Shown in pieces: positions 1 to 9,428 of a DNA stretch of 64,000 nucleotides. This stretch comes from Acaryochloris sp. CCMEE 5410. GTDB lineage: Bacteria; Cyanobacteriota; Cyanobacteriia; Thermosynechococcales; Thermosynechococcaceae. Location of the stretch: the NCBI RefSeq assembly GCF_000238775.2, contig NZ_AFEJ02000001.1, positions 2,666,001-2,730,000 of the forward strand, written 5' to 3'. Within the stretch, counting starts at the first letter, position 1; the number at the start of each line of letters is the position of its first letter. Made by a program: the position numbers and the translations under genes. A model generated the notes under the pieces. It had not been told where the DNA came from, ran no database searches, and was given only the letters and a program-made list of their open reading frames with translations.

Positions 1-2
1 CA

Positions 3-599
3 GTGAATCTTGCAGAAGGGGTTCAGCTCGTCTCCCTCATTCTCTTGTCTGTCATGATGCTTGGAGCTGCTTTGGGAGTGGTTCTTTTTGAAAGCATTGT
101 TTACTCAGCGTTTACCCTAGGTGCAGTCTTTATAAGCATTGCGGGTCTCTACATTTTGCTGAATGCAGACTTCGTATCGGCGGCCCAAATCCTGATCTAT
201 GTGGGTGCGGTAAACGTCCTAATTCTGTTTGCGATCATGTTGGTCAATAAAACAGAAGACTTTAAACCCTTACCCAGACGCTGGATTCGCAAAGTTTCTA
301 CCGCTTTTGTGTCCTTGGCCCTGTTTACCCTGCTGGCAACCATGGTCCTGCAAACCAACTGGCCGGTGGATATGGCCCTCACACCTCCTGCTTCCTCTGT
401 AGAAACTATTGGCATCCATTTCTTCACAGATTATTTGTTGCCCTTTGAATTGGCTTCTATTCTTTTGCTGATGGCCTTGGTCGGTGCAGTCGTCTTAGCC
501 CGCCGGGAAACCATTATTGGTGAAGAAACCGCCATTGTGGGAGAAGAGCCAGCGCCAGTACTAGAATTACCAGAGCGCCCCAAAGAGCCTGTTGCTTAG
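3..599 (+). CDS. ndhG: NAD(P)H-quinone oxidoreductase subunit 6 (NdhG/NuoJ)
   Basis: Membrane-arm subunit of cyanobacterial NDH-1, which works in cyclic electron flow and respiration in the thylakoid membrane. The 198-aa product has about five hydrophobic segments, including the conserved stretch AQILIYVGAVNVLILFAIML near residues 60-80, and a polar C-terminal tail after residue 168. It is the usual length for NdhG. The start is GTG at the very edge of the window, so a longer start cannot be excluded. ndhE follows after 44 bp in the same direction, matching the usual cyanobacterial ndhA-I-G-E order; the upstream genes are outside the window. Confidence 0.93.
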   Translation: MNLAEGVQLVSLILLSVMMLGAALGVVLFESIVYSAFTLGAVFISIAGLYILLNADFVSAAQILIYVGAVNVLILFAIMLVNKTEDFKPLPRRWIRKVSTAFVSLALFTLLATMVLQTNWPVDMALTPPASSVETIGIHFFTDYLLPFELASILLLMALVGAVVLARRETIIGEETAIVGEEPAPVLELPERPKEPVA

Positions 600-643
600 C
601 GCTGAATCCGTTTTTAAGTCTTGGAGAATTTTAGAGAATCCCT

Positions 644-949
644 ATGAACCTTGAGTTCTTTTTACTCTTAGCGGCTGCCCTATTTTGTATTGGCATCTAT
701 GGTCTAGTGACCAGCCGTAACGCAGTCCGGGTATTGATGTCGGTAGAGCTACTGCTGAATGCCGTTAATTTGAATTTAGTGTCCTTCTCCAACTTTTTGG
801 ATGGCCAAAGTATTAATGGTCAGGTATTTACCGTATTTGTCATTACCATTGCGGCCGCCGAAGCGGCAGTTGGTTTGGCGATTATCCTCTCCATCTACCG
901 CAACCGTGACACAGTCGATATGGAGCAGTTCAATTTGCTGAAGTGGTAG
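644..949 (+). CDS. ndhE: NAD(P)H-quinone oxidoreductase subunit 4L (NdhE/NuoK)
   Basis: Small membrane subunit of NDH-1 that takes part in proton translocation. The 101-aa product has three transmembrane helices. The conserved glutamate pair of NuoK is visible: one in [13 protein letters not shown] (middle helix) and one in [11 protein letters not shown] (third helix). Length is exactly that of the family. It sits directly behind ndhG and is probably co-transcribed with it. Confidence 0.95.
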   Translation: MNLEFFLLLAAALFCIGIYGLVTSRNAVRVLMSVELLLNAVNLNLVSFSNFLDGQSINGQVFTVFVITIAAAEAAVGLAIILSIYRNRDTVDMEQFNLLKW

Positions 950-1031
950 CAGGCCGTCTTATCTTGGAGACAAGAGTGGCGATCTCACTGCTAGGCTGAT
1001 TATGCTTGAGATGTAGCGCATCGCAACCTGC

Positions 1032-1595
1032 ATGAGAGATCAGCTCAAAACCCAACTTCAAATTTTAGGACTCTGTGCAATCGCACTTTGGAGCATCCAA
1101 CTGATCAATTGGATGACGGGTGATTCACTGATTCAGTTTGGTATTCAACCCCGTAGCCTTGTTGGCCTACGGGGTATTCTATTTGCGCCTTTTCTACACG
1201 GCAACTTCAGACATCTAATCGCGAATACAGCTCCTTTCTTGGTCTTGGGCGGATTGGTGATGGTACGGCGGATTATGGACTTTTTCTCCGTCAGTTTGAT
1301 TGTGATGGTGGTGGGTGGTCTAGGCACCTGGCTGATTGGCGGCAGTAATACCCTTCATATTGGGGCCAGTGGCTTGGTCTTCGGTTACCTCGGCTATCTT
1401 CTATTTCGGGGATACTTTGAGCGCAGTTGGCCTGCCATTACCCTGTCGGTGTTTGTGTCGATTGTCTATGGCAGTATGCTGTTTGGCTTGTTGCCAACTA
1501 TGCCTCATATTTCCTGGGAAGGCCACCTGTTTGGTTTTATTGGGGGCGGACTGGCGGCCAAATGGCTAACCGCAAAACCCAAATCAGCAGCCTAA
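1032..1595 (+). CDS. Rhomboid family intramembrane serine protease
   Basis: A 187-aa, six-helix membrane protein of the rhomboid family, which cleaves transmembrane substrates inside the bilayer. The catalytic serine motif is GASGLVFG (about residues 112-119) and the catalytic histidine lies in WEGHLFGF (about residues 161-168). The HxxxN oxyanion motif appears as HLIAN (about 60-64), after LHGNFR. It is compact, with no extra cytosolic domain. It stands alone between ndhE and uvrA, 62 bp before uvrA. No substrate can be inferred. Confidence 0.88.
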   Translation: MRDQLKTQLQILGLCAIALWSIQLINWMTGDSLIQFGIQPRSLVGLRGILFAPFLHGNFRHLIANTAPFLVLGGLVMVRRIMDFFSVSLIVMVVGGLGTWLIGGSNTLHIGASGLVFGYLGYLLFRGYFERSWPAITLSVFVSIVYGSMLFGLLPTMPHISWEGHLFGFIGGGLAAKWLTAKPKSAA

Positions 1596-1656
1596 TTGCC
1601 CCAAGAAGCCTACAAATAAGCGGTAGAATTATTAAGTAATTTTTCAAAATGTTACT

Positions 1657-4600
1657 ATGCCCCGCCGCGCTAATGCTCCCAAACAAGAGAAGAAAGCAGC
1701 GGCCAGTCGTTCCTCTCCCAATGGTCGGGTCAAGAAAACGAAGATTCCCGCCGACCATCGGATTCGAATTCGGGGAGCCCGTCAGCATAACCTCAAAAAT
1801 ATTGATTTAGACCTCCCCCGCGATCAGCTGATCGTCTTTACGGGCGTGTCGGGGTCAGGAAAATCTTCCCTGGCCTTTGACACCATCTTTGCGGAAGGGC
1901 AACGACGCTATGTGGAATCCCTCAGTGCCTATGCCCGCCAGTTCTTAGGCCAGGTTGATAAACCTGATGTGGATGCCATTGAGGGTCTGAGTCCCGCCAT
2001 TTCCATCGATCAAAAATCCACCTCCCACAACCCTCGATCCACAGTGGGTACGGTCACCGAGATCTACGATTATCTGCGCCTACTGTACGGACGGGCAGGA
2101 GAACCACACTGTCCCCATTGCGATCGTGCCATTACGCCCCAAACCATTGACCAGATGGTTGATCAGGTGATGGACCTGCCGGAGAAAGCGCGGTTCCAGA
2201 TTCTGGCCCCCGTGGTTCGCGGCAAAAAAGGCACCCATAAAAAGTTGCTGTCTAGTCTGGCTTCGGAAGGATTTGTCCGGGTGCGGGTGAATGGTGACGT
2301 GCGAGAACTGAGCGATGCCATTAATCTGGATAAAAACTTCAAGCATGACATTGAAGTGGTGGTGGATCGGCTAGTGATGAAGCCGGGGATTGAGGAACGA
2401 CTCGCGGATTCCCTCTCCACTGGACTGCAACGGGCTGAAGGCATCGTGATGGTAGAGATCCTGCCTGCCCCCTCCGATAAGGTGGTGCCCATTACCCAGG
2501 CCAAGTCGCTGAAAGTTGCCGAGGCAGAAGGCAGCTACGGTGACGAAACCCAACCCAAACTCTCTGTCTTCTCCGAGAACTTTGCCTGTCCCGAGCATGG
2601 GGCAGTGATGGAAGAACTCTCCCCTCGTTTATTTTCCTTTAACTCTCCCTATGGGGCCTGCCCAGAATGTCATGGCTTGGGGAGCCTTAAGGTCTTTTCC
2701 GAAGATTTAATTGTCCCGGACCCCAATTTGCCCGTCTATGCCGCCATTGCTCCCTGGTCGGAGAAAGACAATACCTATTACTTCTCGCTGCTCTACAGCG
2801 TGGGGCAGGCGTTTGGGTTTGAGCTACAAACAAGCTGGGCCGATCTAACGGACGAGCAATGCCATATTGTTTTACATGGCACCAAAGAACCCATCTATAT
2901 GGAAGTGGATTCTCGCTATCGGGAATCGAAGGGCTATCACAAACGCTATGAGGGCGTGATTCCGCTGCTGGATCGGCATTATCGGGAAACCACCTCCGAG
3001 CAGTATCGGCAAAAGCTAGAAAAATATCTGATTCAGCAGCCCTGTGAAGTATGTGGGGGGCGGCGACTGAAGCCAGAAGCCTTATCAGTGCGGATGGGCC
3101 AATTCTGCTTGCCCGATCTGACCAGCGCTTCTATTCGCGACTGCTTGGAACGGATTAATGCCATGACCTTGAGTGCTCGCCAGGCCAAAATTGGGGAGCT
3201 GGTACTCAAAGAAATTAAGGCCCGATTGCAGTTTTTACTGGACGTGGGGTTGGACTATCTGACCCTAGATCGAACCGCCATGACCCTATCGGGAGGAGAG
3301 GCCCAGCGAATTCGTCTGGCGACTCAAATTGGTGCGGGTCTAACGGGGGTTCTCTACGTTCTGGACGAGCCTAGTATTGGCCTACATCAGCGGGACAATC
3401 ACCGGTTGCTACAAACCCTAACCAAGCTGCGGGACCTTGGCAACACTTTGATTGTGGTTGAGCACGACGAGGATACAATTCGAGCGGCAGACCACCTAGT
3501 GGACATTGGCCCTGCCGCAGGGGTGCATGGCGGCGATATTGTTGTGCAGGGGGGCTTAGAAGAACTGCTGGATAACGATGAATCCTTGACGGGGGCTTAT
3601 CTGTCTGGGAAACGAGTGATTCCTACCCCGCCTGAACGCCGAGCTGGGAATGGCCGAGCACTGCGCCTCCATAATGCCTATCGCAACAACCTCCAAAGCC
3701 TGGATGTGGAAATTCCCTTGGGTAAGCTGGTCTGTATTACCGGGGTCTCGGGGTCGGGGAAATCGACCTTGATGAATGAGCTGCTGTATCCGGCGTTGCA
3801 GCATCACTTGGGCTTTAAGGTGCCGTTCCCAATTGAGTTAGATCGGGTGGCGGGCCTAAAAAGTTTGGATAAAGCCATCGTCATTGACCAATCCCCTATT
3901 GGCCGCACGCCTCGTTCTAACCCCGCCACCTATACGGGGGTGTTTGACGTGATTCGGAGTGTGTTTTCGGAAACGGTGGAAGCCAAGGCCCGTGGCTATA
4001 AACCCGGTCGCTTTTCCTTCAACGTTAAGGGCGGGCGCTGTGAAGCCTGCGGTGGGCAAGGCGTGAATGTAATTGAGATGAATTTCCTGCCGGATGTCTA
4101 TGTGCAGTGCGAGGTGTGTAAGGGGGCACGGTATAACCGGGAAACACTACAGGTGAAGTACAAGGGTAAGTCGATTGCGGATGTGCTGGCGATGACGGCG
4201 GAGGAAGCCCTGAAGTTTTGTGAGAATATCCCTAAGGCAGCGAATAAGCTGCAAACGATGGTGGATGTGGGGCTAGGCTATGTACGGCTGGGACAAACGG
4301 CTCCAACGCTGTCGGGTGGGGAAGCGCAGCGGTTGAAGTTGGCGACGGAGTTGTCTCGACGGGCAACGGGGAAGACGCTATATCTGATTGATGAACCGAC
4401 GACGGGGTTGTCTTTTTATGATGTTCACAAGCTGCTGGATGTGTTGCAGCGGCTAGTGGATAAGGGCAATTCAGTATTGGTGATTGAGCATAATTTGGAT
4501 GTGATTCGCTGCTCGGATTGGGTGATTGATCTGGGGCCGGATGGTGGTGATCGAGGCGGTGAGTTGGTGGCAACGGGTACGCCAGAGACGGTTGCGAATG

Positions 4601-4677
4601 TCGCTGAGTCTTATACAGGCCAATATCTCAAGCAAGTACTAGCTTTGCACCCTCCAACTATTGCTGCTGACACTTAA
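1657..4677 (+). CDS. uvrA: Excinuclease ABC subunit A
   Basis: Damage-recognition ATPase of nucleotide excision repair, acting as a dimer with UvrB. The 1006-aa protein has two ABC modules. The first Walker A is GVSGSGKSS near residue 64 and its signature [12 protein letters not shown] is near 545; the second Walker A is GVSGSGKST near 700 and its signature [12 protein letters not shown] is near 885. Zinc-binding CxxC pairs are present (CPHC, CPEC, CEVCGG, CEACGG, CEVCKG). It is slightly longer than typical UvrA because of a basic N-terminal extension of about 35 residues rich in K, A and R. Confidence 0.97.
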   Translation: MPRRANAPKQEKKAAASRSSPNGRVKKTKIPADHRIRIRGARQHNLKNIDLDLPRDQLIVFTGVSGSGKSSLAFDTIFAEGQRRYVESLSAYARQFLGQVDKPDVDAIEGLSPAISIDQKSTSHNPRSTVGTVTEIYDYLRLLYGRAGEPHCPHCDRAITPQTIDQMVDQVMDLPEKARFQILAPVVRGKKGTHKKLLSSLASEGFVRVRVNGDVRELSDAINLDKNFKHDIEVVVDRLVMKPGIEERLADSLSTGLQRAEGIVMVEILPAPSDKVVPITQAKSLKVAEAEGSYGDETQPKLSVFSENFACPEHGAVMEELSPRLFSFNSPYGACPECHGLGSLKVFSEDLIVPDPNLPVYAAIAPWSEKDNTYYFSLLYSVGQAFGFELQTSWADLTDEQCHIVLHGTKEPIYMEVDSRYRESKGYHKRYEGVIPLLDRHYRETTSEQYRQKLEKYLIQQPCEVCGGRRLKPEALSVRMGQFCLPDLTSASIRDCLERINAMTLSARQAKIGELVLKEIKARLQFLLDVGLDYLTLDRTAMTLSGGEAQRIRLATQIGAGLTGVLYVLDEPSIGLHQRDNHRLLQTLTKLRDLGNTLIVVEHDEDTIRAADHLVDIGPAAGVHGGDIVVQGGLEELLDNDESLTGAYLSGKRVIPTPPERRAGNGRALRLHNAYRNNLQSLDVEIPLGKLVCITGVSGSGKSTLMNELLYPALQHHLGFKVPFPIELDRVAGLKSLDKAIVIDQSPIGRTPRSNPATYTGVFDVIRSVFSETVEAKARGYKPGRFSFNVKGGRCEACGGQGVNVIEMNFLPDVYVQCEVCKGARYNRETLQVKYKGKSIADVLAMTAEEALKFCENIPKAANKLQTMVDVGLGYVRLGQTAPTLSGGEAQRLKLATELSRRATGKTLYLIDEPTTGLSFYDVHKLLDVLQRLVDKGNSVLVIEHNLDVIRCSDWVIDLGPDGGDRGGELVATGTPETVANVAESYTGQYLKQVLALHPPTIAADT

Positions 4678-4680
4678 ATC

Positions 4681-4728
4681 CGACAATTCTAGTTTTAGAA
4701 TATACTTGCGAGTTTTCGCAAAAGTCGA
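4681..4728 (+). other. Two-hairpin structure just after uvrA stop
   Basis: Directly after the uvrA stop there are two adjacent small hairpins, ATTCTA-GTTT-TAGAAT (4686-4701) and TGCGA-GTTT-TCGCA, both with GTTT loops. They are enclosed by CGAC (4681-4684) and a downstream GTCG. This could be a 3' end structure of the uvrA mRNA. There is no clear T-run, so a standard intrinsic terminator is not shown. Confidence 0.3.
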
Positions 4729-4913
4729 GGGAGGGTGAGGTTTTTCCCGATTGTCGATGCTATATGTGTCAATTGGGACAGTGGGAGAGCAGTAAAGCGA
4801 TACCTTTCAGTTCAAAGCTTCACTGAATCAAGTCCACTGATATATGCCATACAAACTGGATGATACACCTCTTCAAAAGTCACTAGCCCAGTTTAGTCAT
4901 CAGTGATGGACAT

Positions 4914-5870
4914 ATGCAGGCTAGCCTTGATATTTATAATCAACCGAACAGATTTAAAACTAACGAAGACACTCGGATTCTGGACTCAAAAAATCTCAAG
5001 CAAGGTGTAATTGAGTTGAAGGGTCATTCAGGCTATGTCAATGGTATGGTCTTCAACTCCGACAATCGTCAAGTCCTTTCATGCTCTTCAGATAAAACGT
5101 TACGGCTGTGGGATATCGGCAGTGGAAAAAATCTTAGAGTGATGAAGGATCACACAGACACCGTATTGAGTGTGGCTTTTAGTAACGACGGTCGCCAAGC
5201 ACTCTCAGGATCATCTGACAGAACAGTAAGGCTGTGGGATATTGAAAGCGGAAAAAATCTTAGAGTGATGACGGGGCATGCTGACATCATCTGGAGCGTG
5301 GCCTTCAGTGCTGACGGTCGCCTGGCTCTCTCAGGTGCTGAAGACCGAACAGTAAGGTTATGGGATGTAGAAAGTGGACAACTCCTACGTTTGATGAAGG
5401 GCCATACTGGCACTGTACTGAGCGTAACCTTCACTATCGATGGCCGATTTGCACTCTCAGGTTCTGATGACAGGACAGTGCGGGTATGGGACTTAGAAAG
5501 CGGACGCACCCTACGAGTAATGGAAGGCCATGATTCCTCCATATGGACCGTGGCCTTTAGCGCTGATGGCCGATTTGCACTCTCAGGTTCTGATGACAGA
5601 ACAGTGCGAGTATGGGACTTAGAAAGCGGACGCACCCTACGTGTGATGGGAGGCCACACTGAATTTGTCATGAGCGTAGCATTCAGTGCTGACGGTCGCC
5701 TGGCTCTCTCAGGTGCTGAAGACTGTACGATGCGGCTTTGGGATGTGGAAAGCGGACAGTCCTTGCGAGTGATGAAGGGCCACACTGCCTCAATCAATAG
5801 CGTAGCCTTCAGCTCAGACGGTCACCGTTGTTATGCATCTGCAATCAATGGTGTTCTACGTTGGTGGTAG
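4914..5870 (+). CDS. WD40 repeat protein, seven blades
   Basis: Encodes 318 aa with seven consecutive WD40 repeats of 42 residues (each starting GH or DH and ending in a D-x-T-[VM]-R-[LV]-W-D pattern) after a short 38-residue N-terminal stretch. Seven repeats make one complete beta-propeller, a protein-protein interaction platform. No catalytic domain is present. The repeats are nearly identical in DNA (126-bp period), so this stretch is a recombination hot spot. The ORF stops at TAG 5868-5870 inside the last repeat (ending RWW), and the next ORF continues in the same frame without a single base of gap. It may therefore be the N-terminal part of a longer protein (see findings). Confidence 0.88.
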   Translation: MQASLDIYNQPNRFKTNEDTRILDSKNLKQGVIELKGHSGYVNGMVFNSDNRQVLSCSSDKTLRLWDIGSGKNLRVMKDHTDTVLSVAFSNDGRQALSGSSDRTVRLWDIESGKNLRVMTGHADIIWSVAFSADGRLALSGAEDRTVRLWDVESGQLLRLMKGHTGTVLSVTFTIDGRFALSGSDDRTVRVWDLESGRTLRVMEGHDSSIWTVAFSADGRFALSGSDDRTVRVWDLESGRTLRVMGGHTEFVMSVAFSADGRLALSGAEDCTMRLWDVESGQSLRVMKGHTASINSVAFSSDGHRCYASAINGVLRWW

Positions 5871-6401
5871 GTGTCTTATAAGACACCACAAATAGCCAAC
5901 AATCAGATCAAACGGCTGCATTACACTTTGGAAGCAGAAGACCAAGATGCACTGGATAACGAAAGTAAAGATCGTGCTCTGGTTGGTGATGTCATCTCAA
6001 TTGTTGCTTTAGCTGGCCAAATCTCCCGTGAATTCACTGTCAGTGACCACGGCCTTGACATGGAGATTGAATTTAAGAATGATTATGGCGAAGCAACGGG
6101 TAAACGCCTTTACTTACAGCTCAAATCAGGTGACTCTTATCTGTCAGAAAGAAAACAAGATGGAGTGGAAATCTTTAAAATTCCCAAGCAGCGGCATGTT
6201 GAATACTGGATGAATCAAGCATATCCAGTCATGCTAGTTATTCGCACTTCCGAAGGCGAAATTCGCTGGATGGAGATTAGGGAGTATCTGAAACGGAAAA
6301 CCCTCAATGGCACAAAACAGATTCGACAAATCGAATTTATTGGTGAGCGCTTCAACGTTACAAGCGTTAGATGTTGGCGGGAGAAGACTCTTCATTCCTA
6401 A
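5871..6401 (+). CDS. DUF4365-type domain protein, in frame after the WD40 stop
   Basis: A 176-aa ORF that resembles DUF4365: acidic N-terminus, DHGLDMEIEF near residue 62, then LYLQLKSGD near 80 and a YWMNQAYPVMLVIR segment near 112. DUF4365 looks nuclease-like (a D/E ... QLK arrangement) and often accompanies WD40 or STAND-type proteins; that link is from general knowledge. The only near start is GTG at 5871, which abuts the TAG of the WD40 gene and is in the same frame. No ribosome binding site is evident, so translation would need read-through or coupling. Its stop TAA (6399-6401) lies in the left target duplication of the MITE-like element, so the element landed exactly at the end of the gene. 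Confidence 0.6.
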   Translation: MSYKTPQIANNQIKRLHYTLEAEDQDALDNESKDRALVGDVISIVALAGQISREFTVSDHGLDMEIEFKNDYGEATGKRLYLQLKSGDSYLSERKQDGVEIFKIPKQRHVEYWMNQAYPVMLVIRTSEGEIRWMEIREYLKRKTLNGTKQIRQIEFIGERFNVTSVRCWREKTLHS

Positions 6402-6405
6402 TCTA

Positions 6406-6619
6406 ACCTGAGTTCGGGATAAAGAAATACGAGAAATCCTTTTCAGGTATACGGTTCAGAAAATCAACCGTTGAACTAAACCATCTCTTATTGATAATCA
6501 GTCCGCTTTATTAAGAATAATCCCTATATCGGAGCTTATTCGCAGATGTCTAAGCCAAGCGAAAATCATAAAAGGCGCAAAATCAATAGTTTCAGAGATT
6601 GCTTATCCCGAACTCAGGT
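6406..6619. mobile_element. MITE-like element, 214 bp, with 17-bp terminal inverted repeats
   Basis: The left end reads ACCTGAGTTCGGGATAA (6406-6422) and the right end is its exact reverse complement (6603-6619). The element is flanked by a 7-bp direct repeat TAATCTA at 6399-6405 and 6620-6626, the expected target-site duplication. There is no transposase ORF inside, so it would need a transposase in trans. The AC... terminus and 7-bp duplication would fit an IS982-type transposase, but that assignment is a guess. Confidence 0.75.
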
Positions 6620-6625
6620 TAATCT

Positions 6626-7825
6626 ATGCAACTAGAGCAGTCCCCACATACGTATCTCAAAAAAGTTGGCATCATCGGTGCAGGCCCCGCAGGACTAGCC
6701 GCAGCAATCGCCCTCAGAAAACAAGGCATAGAAGTCCACATCTATGAACGCGCCAAAGCCTTTCGACCCATTGGTGCTGGCGTAACCCTATCCCCCAACG
6801 GAGTCAGAAGCCTAGCCGCCATTGATGCCGATATTGTTCAACAACTCAAACAACAAGGTTCAAAACTTAATCGCTTCAGAATCAGAACCGCTAGAGGATG
6901 GCCCCTTCTTAACCGACCTGTCAAAGATGACGATTACGATCAGCCCTTTCTAGCCGTGCGCTGGTTTAGCCTCCAGGAAATATTGAGGACCAAACTCCCT
7001 TCAGAAACCCTTCACCTCAATCACCAACTCATTCACTTTGACCAGAGCCAACAAAGCGTAAATCTGTCCTTTAAAAATGGCGAAACGGCAACCGTTGACC
7101 TACTCATTGGCGCAGACGGCATCCGCTCCATCGTCCGCAAACAACTCTTTGACCTAGAAGACCCAGCTTATGGCGGCTGGATGACCTGGCGTGGCGTCCA
7201 AAAATATCAGCATCCCTTGCTTCCCCCTCACCACACCACCATTTTTGCCAAGCGAGGCAAAAGCTTAATCCTCCTAGATAACGGCCAAGGCTATATCTCA
7301 TGGGCATTAGAGATGGCCATACCTCATGGCCATCGCTCCCCACATCCCGAAGCAGCCAAAACCCAAGTCCTGCAGGAACTCTCCAAATGGCATTCTGCCC
7401 TACAAGAACTGGTGAACCTCACAGATGCAGTCACCATCGTTGAAAGACCCGTATGCGAACCTATGATCTTGCCCCAATGGAGCAACGGCAGAGTCACCCT
7501 AGTCGGGGATGCCGCCCATCCAATGGCACCTTTCTTAGGACAAGGCACCAACACCACCTTTGAAGACGTGTGGGCCTTATCCACCTGTTTATCTCAACAG
7601 GACAATCTAGCAAACGCTCTGAAAAACTACGAAAACAGCCGTATTGAACGCGCCCATACCATTCAATATCGGACGATGTATTCCGCTGCTCAAATGCGTA
7701 AACCTTTTCTACGACCTCGATGGTTCAAAACATCCTTAGGAAAAGTACCAGACCAGGCCAAAGTCAACGAAAAGGTATTTTCAGATTGGCTCTACCAGTA
7801 TGAGCTAACCACTAAATCCACTTAA
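6626..7825 (+). CDS. FAD-dependent aromatic-ring-type monooxygenase
   Basis: A 399-aa flavoprotein of the UbiH / salicylate hydroxylase / zeaxanthin-epoxidase-like group. The FAD-binding GIIGAGPAGLAAA is at residues 15-27, the DG motif LLIGADGIRS is near 168, and the GD motif VTLVGDAAHPMAPFLGQGTN is near 290. These three motifs define the fold. The substrate is not evident; in cyanobacteria possible roles include quinone or carotenoid modification. The start ATG at 6626 touches the right target duplication of the MITE-like element, so its promoter and ribosome binding site now come from the element. Confidence 0.85.
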   Translation: MQLEQSPHTYLKKVGIIGAGPAGLAAAIALRKQGIEVHIYERAKAFRPIGAGVTLSPNGVRSLAAIDADIVQQLKQQGSKLNRFRIRTARGWPLLNRPVKDDDYDQPFLAVRWFSLQEILRTKLPSETLHLNHQLIHFDQSQQSVNLSFKNGETATVDLLIGADGIRSIVRKQLFDLEDPAYGGWMTWRGVQKYQHPLLPPHHTTIFAKRGKSLILLDNGQGYISWALEMAIPHGHRSPHPEAAKTQVLQELSKWHSALQELVNLTDAVTIVERPVCEPMILPQWSNGRVTLVGDAAHPMAPFLGQGTNTTFEDVWALSTCLSQQDNLANALKNYENSRIERAHTIQYRTMYSAAQMRKPFLRPRWFKTSLGKVPDQAKVNEKVFSDWLYQYELTTKST

Positions 7826-7877
7826 CTCGCCTCCGTCAGGCCAATAAAAGACTGAAGTCCATACGCCTCTACACAAA

Positions 7878-7907
7878 AATAAAGCGCCCCCGAAGGAGCG
7901 CTTTATT
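7878..7907. terminator. Bidirectional terminator between monooxygenase and psbA copy 1
   Basis: Perfect 10-bp inverted repeat AATAAAGCGC / GCGCTTTATT with a 10-nt loop. On the minus strand it is followed by a T-rich run (TTTTTGTG), 64 nt after the psbA stop codon. It can also end the plus-strand monooxygenase transcript. Confidence 0.8.
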
Positions 7908-7970
7908 CAAATTAGGTTCTCAGTTTAACTGAGGTTCAACCTTTAATTCAGAACTGAATCAGTTCAAGAA

Positions 7971-9053
7971 TTAACCGTTGATGACAGGAGCAGTAAGCGC
8001 AACAGGAGCAGACTCACCAGCAGCCAAGTCTAAGGGGAAGTTATGAGCGTTACGCTCGTGCATAACTTCGAAACCCAAGTTGGCGCGGTTTAATACGTCA
8101 GCCCATGTGTTCACAACGTTACCTTGTGAATCAACGATGGAGTGGTTGAAGTTGAAACCATTCAAGTTGAAGGCCATGGTGCTGATGCCCATTGCAGTCA
8201 ACCAGATGCAGACAACGGGCCAGGCACCCAAGAAGAAGTGCAAGGAACGGCTGTTGCTGAAAGATGCATATTGGAAGATCAAACGACCGAAGTAGCCGTG
8301 GGCTGCAACGATGTTGTAGGTCTCTTCCTCTTGGCCGAACTTGTAACCGTAGTTGGCGGACTCACCTTCGGTGGTCTCACGAACTAGGGTGGAGCTAACC
8401 AAGGAACCGTGCATGGCGGCGAATAAGGAACCACCCAATACACCAGCTACTCCAAACATGTGGAAGGGGTGCATCAAGATGTTGTGCTCAGCTTGGAACA
8501 CGAACATGAAGTTGAAGGTTCCGCTGATGCCTAGAGGCATTCCGTCGGAGAAGCTGCCCTGACCTAGAGGATAGATCAAGAAGACAGAGTAGGTAGCGGC
8601 CAAAGGTGCTGAGTAGGCTACGCAAATCCAAGGACGCATCCCTAGACGGTAGCTGTACTCCCACTGACGACCGAGGTAGCAAATACAACCAATCATGTAA
8701 TGGAAGATGATTAGCTGGTAAGGGCCACCGTTGTACAACCACTCGTCAAGAGAAGCTGCTTCCCAGATGGGATACAGGTGTAGGCCAATGGCGTTGGAGG
8801 AAGGAACAACTGCACCAGTGATGATGTTGTTGCCATATAAAAGTGAACCAGCAACGGGCTCACGGATTCCATCGATGTCGACGGGAGGGGCGCCGATGAA
8901 GGCGATTACGAAACAGGTGACAGCGGTGAGAAGTGTAGGAATCATCAATACGCCGAACCAACCGATGTATAAACGGTTGTTGGTGCTGGTGATGAAGCTA
9001 CAGAATCTTTCCCATGCGCTGGCGCTTTCGCGTCTTTGCAAGACTGTTGTCAT
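7971..9053 (-). CDS. psbA: Photosystem II D1 protein, copy 1
   Basis: Reaction-centre protein of photosystem II in the thylakoid membrane; carries ligands for P680, pheophytin, QB and the Mn4CaO5 cluster. The 360-aa protein has all key residues at standard positions: Y161, D170, E189, H190, H198, H215, S264, H272, H332, E333, H337, D342 and A344 (mature C-terminus, followed by a 16-residue processed tail). Residue 130 is Gln, the low-light type. The protein is identical to copy 2 (9429-10511). It has its own terminator (7878-7907) and promoter (9136-9164). Confidence 0.98.
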   Translation of the reverse strand: MTTVLQRRESASAWERFCSFITSTNNRLYIGWFGVLMIPTLLTAVTCFVIAFIGAPPVDIDGIREPVAGSLLYGNNIITGAVVPSSNAIGLHLYPIWEAASLDEWLYNGGPYQLIIFHYMIGCICYLGRQWEYSYRLGMRPWICVAYSAPLAATYSVFLIYPLGQGSFSDGMPLGISGTFNFMFVFQAEHNILMHPFHMFGVAGVLGGSLFAAMHGSLVSSTLVRETTEGESANYGYKFGQEEETYNIVAAHGYFGRLIFQYASFSNSRSLHFFLGAWPVVCIWLTAMGISTMAFNLNGFNFNHSIVDSQGNVVNTWADVLNRANLGFEVMHERNAHNFPLDLAAGESAPVALTAPVING

Positions 9054-9135
9054 GGTTATGATTGCTGTTAAATGATATGTAGGTATGAATAGAGGAGGTT
9101 CCCTAAGAAAAGCCTTAGTTAACTCCTTCTCGTTT

Positions 9136-9164
9136 ATCTTAACCGACTTGTTTACATTTGTAAA
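9136..9164 (-). promoter_or_regulatory. psbA copy 1 promoter with HLR1-like half site
   Basis: On the minus strand a -35 box TTTACA is followed by a 17-nt spacer and a -10 box TAAGAT, an ideal sigma-70 spacing. The predicted start is near 9129, giving a leader of about 75 nt. The -35 region, TTTACAAA, fits the RpaB-binding HLR1 half site (G/T)TTACA(T/A)(T/A); the second half site, 2 nt on, is degenerate. Confidence 0.75.
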
Positions 9165-9302
9165 CTTTTTAAAGCTTTTTTCATATTGAGGCCATTGAGC
9201 TAGTCAAACCTATCTACTGCTAACGATCAAGGCATGAGCTTTGAGGTTATTGAAGATCGATCTCTAGGAATTGATAGTCAGAGATGGCCAGCCCTAAAGA
9301 GA

Positions 9303-9336
9303 AAGCTCCTTCTGGCAATCTGATCAAAAGGAGCTT
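9303..9336. other. Inverted repeat in the psbA intergenic region
   Basis: Nine-bp stem AAGCTCCTT (9303-9311) / AAGGAGCTT (9328-9336) with a 16-nt loop. It lies between the terminator of psbA copy 2 and the promoter of copy 1. It could be a second transcription stop for copy 2; there is no clean T-run. Confidence 0.4.
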
Positions 9337-9346
9337 CTATATAGTT

Positions 9347-9397
9347 CTAATAAATAAAGGCTGGCCTCAATAACTAAGACCAGCCTTTATTTATTAG
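9347..9397 (-). terminator. psbA copy 2 terminator
   Basis: Perfect 18-bp stem (9347-9364 with 9380-9397), GGCTGG at the loop side and AT-rich at the base, enclosing a 15-nt loop. It lies 32 nt downstream of the stop codon of psbA copy 2. Its sequence is unrelated to the terminator of copy 1, so the psbA duplication does not include it. Confidence 0.8.
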
Positions 9398-9428
9398 GTT
9401 TTAATTCAGAACTGAATCAGTTCAAGAA

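Noticed and set aside
5150-5797. 215-aa minus-strand ORF
   Set aside because: Antisense shadow of the WD40 repeats, with the same repeat period and no start signal.
4914-5870. Tandem DNA repeat or CRISPR-like array
   Set aside because: The 126-bp period is the coding repeat of WD40 blades; there are no spacers or short palindromic repeats. No CRISPR array was seen in the window.
5868-5870. Recoded TAG (pyrrolysine or programmed read-through)
   Set aside because: No stimulatory hairpin or recoding context was visible and such recoding is not known in cyanobacteria; a plain nonsense mutation is simpler.
8080-8562. ORFs antisense to psbA
   Set aside because: They occur identically opposite both psbA copies because the coding sequence is the same; no SD or family resemblance.
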